The notes beneath the pieces are model-generated. The model was not told where the DNA came from and made no database searches. It worked only from the letters and a program-made list of their open reading frames with translations. Positions 60,737 through 64,000 of a stretch of 64,000 bases of DNA are shown in pieces (position 1 is the stretch's first letter; the number at the start of each line of letters is the position of its first letter). The position numbers and the translations under genes are program-made. The stretch is from Kitasatospora papulosa. GTDB taxonomy: Bacteria > Actinomycetota > Actinomycetes > Streptomycetales > Streptomycetaceae. The stretch spans positions 1,178,001 to 1,242,000 of the forward strand of contig NZ_JNYQ01000001.1 of NCBI RefSeq assembly GCF_000717245.1, given 5' to 3'.

Positions 60737-61474
60737 ATGCGCGTCGAGATATGGAGCGACATCGCCTGCCCGTGGTGCTATGTCGGAAAGGCACGCTTCG
60801 AGAAGGCGCTGGCCGGGTTCGCGCACCGCGACGAGATCGAGGTCGTCCACCGGTCCTTCGAGCTCGACCCGGGCCGGGCCAAGGGCGACACCGAGCAGGT
60901 CGTCGACATGCTCGCGCAGAAGTACGGCCGCACCGTCGAGGAGGCCCGGGGGATGGAGGCCAACGTCGCGGCGAACGCGCAGGCCGAAGGGCTCGGCTAC
61001 CGCACCGAGGGGCGCGACCACGGCAACACCTTCGACATCCACCGGCTGCTCCACCTCGCCAAGGCCCGCGGGCTCCAGGAGGAGCTGCTGACCCTCGTCT
61101 ACCGGGCCAACTTCGCCGAGGAGCGCTCCGTCTTCGACGACGCCGTGCTGGCCGAGCTGGCCGTCGAGGCTGGCCTCGACGCCGACGAGGCGCGTGCGCT
61201 GCTGGCCGACCCCGAGGCGTACGCCGCCGACGTACGGGCCGACGAGCGCGAGGCTGCCGAACTGGGGGCCAACGCCGTGCCGTTCTTCGTGCTCGACCGG
61301 CGCTACGGCATCTCCGGCGGCCAGCCCGCCGAGGTCTTCACCCAGGCCCTGGAGCAGGCGTGGAAGGACCGCGAGGTCCCCGGTCTGACGCAGGTCGGCG
61401 GCGACGCGGCGGCCTGCGACGCGGACGGGTCCTGTGAAGTGCCCGCAGCGAGCGCCTCCGAGCAGCGCGTATAA
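60737..61474 (+). CDS. DsbA-family (FrnE-like) thiol oxidoreductase
   Basis: A 245-residue cytoplasmic thioredoxin-fold protein of the FrnE/DsbA-like group. The redox motif is IACPWCYVG (C11 and C14), the central helical insertion contains FDIHRLLHLAKARGLQEELL, and the cis-Pro loop is NAVPFFVLD. A C-terminal tail carries two more cysteines (ACDADGSCEV). FrnE was named from a polyketide cluster, and homologues act as disulfide isomerases in stress. No polyketide genes are near. GAGAG/GAAGAG before the ATG provides the ribosome site. Confidence 0.93.
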   Translation: MRVEIWSDIACPWCYVGKARFEKALAGFAHRDEIEVVHRSFELDPGRAKGDTEQVVDMLAQKYGRTVEEARGMEANVAANAQAEGLGYRTEGRDHGNTFDIHRLLHLAKARGLQEELLTLVYRANFAEERSVFDDAVLAELAVEAGLDADEARALLADPEAYAADVRADEREAAELGANAVPFFVLDRRYGISGGQPAEVFTQALEQAWKDREVPGLTQVGGDAAACDADGSCEVPAASASEQRV

Positions 61475-61508
61475 GCATTTCTTGGGCGTGCCGCTCAAAC
61501 TTACGTGA

Positions 61509-61537
61509 TTGACGTGAGGTTGAGCGGCCGTCAGGCT
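61509..61537 (+). promoter_or_regulatory. Leaderless promoter of the aminotransferase-like gene
   Basis: TTGACG (61509-61514), a 17-base spacer and CAGGCT (61532-61537) are followed after 7 bases by the ATG at 61545. No Shine-Dalgarno sequence is seen, so the mRNA should be leaderless. Confidence 0.65.
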
Positions 61538-61544
61538 GTCCCGC

Positions 61545-62606
61545 ATGGAGACTTCTGCGATCGACCGGGTCAGGGCCAGCGAATTCGCATCCGAAACCAC
61601 GTACCTCAACACCTCGGCCTGTGGGCTGCTGCCCCGCAGCGCGGCCGACGCCGTCAAGGCGCTGGTCGAGGACAACGCGACCGGGCGCAGGCAGGGCGCC
61701 GGTGACCACGCGACCGTGGTGGCCGCGAGGGACGCGTTCGCCCGGCTCGTCGGCGTCGGACCCGGCCGGGTCGCCGTGGGCGGTTCCGTCGCCTCCCATG
61801 TCGGGCTCGTGGCCGCCTCACTGCCGCCCGGCGCCGAAGTCCTGGCGCCGACCGGGGAGTTCAGCTCGGTCGTCAGCCCCTTCGCCGTCCGCGGCGACCT
61901 CAGGACGCGCTACGTCCCGCTGGACGGACTGGCCGACGCGGTCCGGCCGGGGACGGCGGTCGTCGCCTTCTCCGCCGTCCAGTCCTCCGACGGTCGCGTC
62001 GCCGCCCTGGACGCGATCCGTGCGGCCGCCGCCGCGCACGGCGCCCGTACGCTGCTCGACGCCAGCCAGTCCGCCGGCTGGCTGCCGCTGGACGCGGGCG
62101 CGTACGACTACACGGTCACCGGCGGCTTCAAGTTCCTGATGTGCCCCCGCGGCACGTCGTTCCTGACCGTGACCGAGGAGGCGCAGGAGACCCTGCCCGT
62201 CCTGTTCCCGGGGATGGCGGCGGCGGAGGACGCCTGGGGCAGCGTCTACGGTCCGGTCGAACGGCTCGCCGCCGAGGCCCGGCGCTTCGACGAGCCGGTC
62301 TCCTTCCTCTCCTACCACGGGGCCGAGCGGTCGCTGGAGCTGCTGGCGGAGGTCGGGGTCGACGCCGTGCAGGCGCACGCCACCGCACTCGCCGCACGCT
62401 TCCGTGCAGGGCTGGCGTCGATCGGGCACGAGGCGGTGCCCGGCGCCTCCGCGATCGTCGCCGTCCCCGGTCTGGGAGGCCGGGAACCCGACCTGGCGGC
62501 GGCCGGGGTGGTGGTGTCGGCCCGCGCGGGCAACCTGAGGGCGGCGTTCCACCTGTACAACACCGAGGCCGACGTCGACCGGGCTCTGGACGTGCTGGCG
62601 GGCTGA
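61545..62606 (+). CDS. Class V aminotransferase-fold PLP enzyme
   Basis: A 353-residue PLP protein of the SufS/kynureninase-like fold. The expected PLP lysine is in VTGGFKFLMCPRGTSF, the cofactor-binding Asp in LLDASQSAGW, and the N-terminal segment YLNTSACGLLPRSA is typical. The cysteine-desulfurase active-site loop is absent, so it is unlikely to be a desulfurase. The substrate is unknown. It appears to have its own leaderless promoter and is followed immediately by a small hairpin and the MarR gene. Confidence 0.88.
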   Translation: METSAIDRVRASEFASETTYLNTSACGLLPRSAADAVKALVEDNATGRRQGAGDHATVVAARDAFARLVGVGPGRVAVGGSVASHVGLVAASLPPGAEVLAPTGEFSSVVSPFAVRGDLRTRYVPLDGLADAVRPGTAVVAFSAVQSSDGRVAALDAIRAAAAAHGARTLLDASQSAGWLPLDAGAYDYTVTGGFKFLMCPRGTSFLTVTEEAQETLPVLFPGMAAAEDAWGSVYGPVERLAAEARRFDEPVSFLSYHGAERSLELLAEVGVDAVQAHATALAARFRAGLASIGHEAVPGASAIVAVPGLGGREPDLAAAGVVVSARAGNLRAAFHLYNTEADVDRALDVLAG

Positions 62607-62628
62607 CCCGGCGGGGCTATCCGCCGGG
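62607..62628. terminator. Minimal hairpin exactly between two convergent stops
   Basis: CCCGGCGG (62607-62614) pairs with CCGCCGGG (62621-62628) over a 6-base loop, filling the whole 22-base gap between the aminotransferase stop and the MarR stop. Confidence 0.75.
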
Positions 62629-63120
62629 TCAGTCCCCGGCCTGGTGGCAGAGGTTCTCCTCCACCTTGGCGAGCAGCCGGATCAGCTCCGCGCGCTCGGC
62701 GGGATCCAGATCCGCGAGGGTGTGCTCCTCCAGCCCCGACCAGGCGTCGCGCACCTCCGCGCGCAGCGCGCAGCTCCTCTCCGTCGCCTCGACCAGGACG
62801 GCCCGCCGGTCGCCGGGGTCGGGGCGGCGGTGCACGTGCCCGGCCTGCTCCAGGCGCTGCAGCATCTTGGTCACGGTGGACGGGTCGAGGTCCATCGCCT
62901 TGATCAGCTCGGCCTGGCGCACCGCCCCGTTGTCCCAGAGGTGCATCATCAGGAACTCCTGCCCCGGGTAGAGCCCGAGCCCCTTGAGCAGGCGGCCCGC
63001 CGTCATCCTGTGCAGCCGGGCGACCCGCGACACGGCGTGGCTCACGGGACCGCCGAGTGCCGCGCTCGGCAGCCCGCCGGTGCAGGCGGGGTCGGCGGGG
63101 GCGTTGCTGTCGGCCTGCAT
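62629..63120 (-). CDS. MarR-family regulator
   Basis: A 163-residue dimeric winged-helix repressor. The recognition region is QAELIKAMDLDPSTVTKMLQ with the wing RRPDPGDRRAVLVEATE, as usual for MarR. ATG 63120 has GAGGAG 9 bases upstream. A longer frame to 63201 would run into the operator region and is not favoured. It is divergent from the Old Yellow Enzyme-type gene, and a matched pair of palindromes lies between them. Such regulators usually sense phenolic or electrophilic compounds. Confidence 0.92.
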   Translation of the reverse strand: MQADSNAPADPACTGGLPSAALGGPVSHAVSRVARLHRMTAGRLLKGLGLYPGQEFLMMHLWDNGAVRQAELIKAMDLDPSTVTKMLQRLEQAGHVHRRPDPGDRRAVLVEATERSCALRAEVRDAWSGLEEHTLADLDPAERAELIRLLAKVEENLCHQAGD

Positions 63121-63189
63121 CGGTACTCCTCGGGGCGGTGCAGCGACCCGGTCCGCTGCCGGGTTCATGACGTCCCCGTGAACTTTACC

Positions 63190-63245
63190 TTGGTCGGCCA
63201 ATTAATGCGTTACAGTGACTCGCGGCTGATTGCTTGGCCGACCAT
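63190..63245. promoter_or_regulatory. Paired palindromes in the marR/OYE promoter gap
   Basis: TTGGTCGGCCAA (63190-63201) and TTGGCCGACCAT (63234-63245) are each near-palindromic and are inverted copies of one another over 10 exact bases. Between them lies TACAGT (63211-63216), a possible -10 for the plus-strand gene. On the other strand, TAAAGT (63187-63182) could serve marR. They are probable MarR operators. Confidence 0.7.
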
Positions 63246-63266
63246 ATAAATGCCTCGGAGGCTTTC

Positions 63267-64000
63267 ATGACCACCGCGTTCGATCCCGTCGACCTCTCCG
63301 GGACGCAGCTCTCCAACCGCATCGCCCTCGCGCCGATGACCCGCAGCCGGGCCGGTGAGGGGGGTACGGCCACCGACCTCACCGTCGACTACTACACCCA
63401 GCGCGCCTCGGCCGGGCTGATCATCACCGAGGGCATCCAGCCCTCCGTGGTGGGCCAGGGATACCCCTCCACCCCCGGCCTGCACAGCGCCGAGCAGGTC
63501 GCCTCCTGGCGCAAGGTCACCGACTCCGTCCACGCGGCGGGCGGACGCATCTTCGCCCAGGTCATGCACGCGGGCCGGATCGGCCATCCCGTCCTGCTGC
63601 CCGACGGGCTGGTCCCGGTGGCGCCCTCCCCGGTGGCGGCGCCCGGCCAGGTCCACACCCACGTGGGACCGAAGGACTTCGTGGAGCCGCACGAGCTCAC
63701 CGACGCGGAGATCCGGTCGACCGTCGCCGACTTCGTCACGGCCTCCCGCAACGCGATCGAGGCCGGTTTCGACGGCGTCGAGCTGCACGGTGCCAACGGC
63801 TACCTGATCCAGCAGTTCCTGGCCCCCAACACCAACCTGCGCACCGACGGGTGGGGCGGCTCCGACCAGGGCCGTATCCGCTTCGCGGTCGAGGTGGTCA
63901 AGGCGGTCGCCGCCGAGATCGGCGCCGACCGGACCGCCCTGCGCATCTCGCCGGGCAACCCCTACAACGGCATCGAGGAGCCCGAGCCGGACGCCGTCTA
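63267..64000 (+). CDS. Old Yellow Enzyme-family NADH:flavin oxidoreductase (3' end outside window)
   Basis: An FMN-dependent ene-reductase. About 244 residues are present and the frame is still open at base 64000. Family blocks are visible: NRIALAPMTRSRAG at the start, IITEGIQPS, QVMHAGRIGHP with the substrate-binding histidine region, and FDGVELHGANGYLIQQFLAP with the H-x-x-N pattern typical of OYEs. ATG 63267 follows GGAGG by 5 bases. Position opposite a MarR gene suggests induction by electrophilic or aromatic compounds. Confidence 0.93.
   Translation, partial: MTTAFDPVDLSGTQLSNRIALAPMTRSRAGEGGTATDLTVDYYTQRASAGLIITEGIQPSVVGQGYPSTPGLHSAEQVASWRKVTDSVHAAGGRIFAQVMHAGRIGHPVLLPDGLVPVAPSPVAAPGQVHTHVGPKDFVEPHELTDAEIRSTVADFVTASRNAIEAGFDGVELHGANGYLIQQFLAPNTNLRTDGWGGSDQGRIRFAVEVVKAVAAEIGADRTALRISPGNPYNGIEEPEPDAV

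Overview
The window is chromosomal DNA from a high-GC actinomycete, almost certainly Streptomyces or a close relative. The evidence is very high GC at third codon positions, frequent GTG starts, ATGA/GTGA stop-start overlaps, several apparently leaderless promoters, and a core gene order typical of the genus (opcA-zwf-tal-tkt / ctaB / ctaA / sufR-B-D-Rieske-C-S-U-T). No mobile element, CRISPR array, rRNA or canonical tRNA was seen. The first gene (opcA) and the last (an Old Yellow Enzyme-type oxidoreductase) run off the window ends.

Layout. 1-5.4 kb: oxidative and non-oxidative pentose phosphate genes on the minus strand. 5.7-8.2 kb: haem O and haem A synthesis. 8.2-9.9 kb: a two-gene ABC exporter. 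10.2-16.8 kb: a complete SUF iron-sulfur assembly operon led by its Fe-S repressor SufR. 17-26.9 kb: mixed genes, including a secreted protein, an SMR exporter with its TetR regulator, dapD facing a dapA-like gene, and a PhoX-type phosphatase. 27.0-28.8 kb: a Ro60 (TROVE-VWA) protein preceded by an RNA that folds as a circularly permuted tRNA-like Y RNA. 29.2-30.8 kb: a double-TerD protein and a small conserved protein.

30.8-50.4 kb and 55.4-58.5 kb form a large pectin and uronate utilisation region. Secreted pectate lyases (PL1, PL3), a pectin methylesterase, a rhamnogalacturonan-acetylesterase-like SGNH enzyme and an alpha/beta hydrolase would attack the polymer. A GH43 enzyme and an ABC importer without its own ATPase would handle oligosaccharides. 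Uronate dehydrogenase, 5-dehydro-4-deoxyglucarate dehydratase and a 2,5-dioxovalerate-type aldehyde dehydrogenase give most of the oxidative uronate route to 2-oxoglutarate. A GntR regulator with a DHDPS-like aldolase and an IlvD/Edd dehydratase looks like a second sugar-acid branch. An IclR regulator beside the aldehyde dehydrogenase may tie the blocks together, because similar GTTC...GAAC-type sites occur in front of three of the units.

The remainder holds an ECF sigma/anti-sigma pair with a duplicated upstream region, an NCS2 purine permease behind an array of 15-bp tandem repeats, a class B penicillin-binding protein, a receptor-like Ser/Thr kinase with a bulb-lectin-like sensor domain, a DsbA/FrnE-like protein, a class V aminotransferase-like protein, and a divergent MarR/OYE pair with two matched palindromes in the promoter gap. 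The observation most worth following is the Y RNA/Ro60 locus at 27.06-28.82 kb.
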